Origin: Dysgonomonas mossii DSM 22836
Lineage (GTDB): Bacteria; Bacteroidota; Bacteroidia; Bacteroidales; Dysgonomonadaceae
DNA: 64,000 nt
Reading direction: 5' to 3'
NCBI RefSeq assembly: GCF_000213575.1
Contig: NZ_GL892004.1
Span: forward strand, 608,491 to 672,490
How positions within the stretch are numbered: the stretch's first letter is position 1; every line of letters begins with the position of its first letter. Below the pieces are notes generated by a model. The model ran no database searches, was not told the origin of the DNA, and saw only the letters and a list, made by a program, of their open reading frames with translations. Below, piece after piece: positions 63,967 to 64,000 of this stretch. Both the position numbers and the translations under genes were made by a program.

Positions 63967-64000
63967 AGCAAAAACAAGTAATACTTTACTTGTTTTTGCT
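63967..64000 (+). terminator. Terminator hairpin after tRNA-Ser
   Basis: AGCAAAAACAAGTA (63967-63980) and TACTTGTTTTTGCT (63987-64000) form a perfect 14-bp stem with a 6-nt loop. The window ends at the last base of the stem, so a T tract cannot be checked. Confidence 0.6.

Overview
The window is a chromosomal segment of a Bacteroidota bacterium, order Bacteroidales, most plausibly Dysgonomonadaceae (Dysgonomonas-like). The DNA is AT-rich. Many genes and tRNAs have the Bacteroidota promoter signature (TAnnTTTG near -7, often with TTG or TTTG about 20 nt upstream). Shine-Dalgarno sequences are rare. The gene content (inositol-lipid genes, DUF3108, WbqC, a short-type glucose-6-phosphate isomerase, LysS with a C-terminal extension) fits this order. 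The genus is an inference. There is no prophage, insertion sequence, CRISPR array or rRNA operon.

Layout. 1-2.0 kb: a truncated MATE exporter and a deacetylase-like exported protein. 2.1-8.5 kb: a housekeeping run lysS-gpsA-pgi-rlmN-pdxA. 8.6-13.4 kb: a probable inositol-lipid cluster (sugar-type nucleotidyltransferase, ATP-grasp protein, CDP-alcohol phosphotransferase, HAD phosphatase, myo-inositol-1-phosphate synthase) closed by a strong terminator. 13.9-17.8 kb: dapB, a signal peptidase I, a second signal peptidase homologue lacking both catalytic residues, and a WbqC protein. 17.9-24.1 kb: an Ig-like lipoprotein, a DUF3108 protein, an overlapping minus-strand set of two rhomboids plus an endonuclease/exonuclease/phosphatase-fold protein, and HU. 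24.2-37.2 kb: argS, a DUF6340-type lipoprotein, an HTH-tailed helicase, hemolysin III, a TonB-dependent receptor, an rRNA methyltransferase, a CCA-adding enzyme, folA, rpmH and cvpA.

37.2-43.2 kb: a minus-strand polyphosphate cluster. Metallophosphoesterase, glycosyltransferase, ppk1 and ppx are translationally coupled, with a second ppx/gppA upstream. 44.2-59.1 kb: the translation/transcription core: rpsU-xerC-hpf, tRNA-Thr x2, tuf, tRNA-Trp, secE-nusG-rplK-rplA-rplJ-rplL-rpoB-rpoC. It has a hairpin attenuator between rplL and rpoB and a small repeat between rpoB and rpoC. 59.2-64.0 kb: an OmpA-family lipoprotein, a small acidic protein, a third rhomboid, a TPR/PD40-type protein, asd and tRNA-Ser.

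Most of the window is ordinary core genome. The best candidates for new biology are the inositol-lipid cluster, where two enzymes have non-canonical active-site residues and an uncharacterised ATP-grasp protein sits between the transferases; the catalytically dead signal peptidase paralogue; and the rpsU leader, which carries a strong Shine-Dalgarno sequence in front of a three-codon ORF far upstream of the real start.
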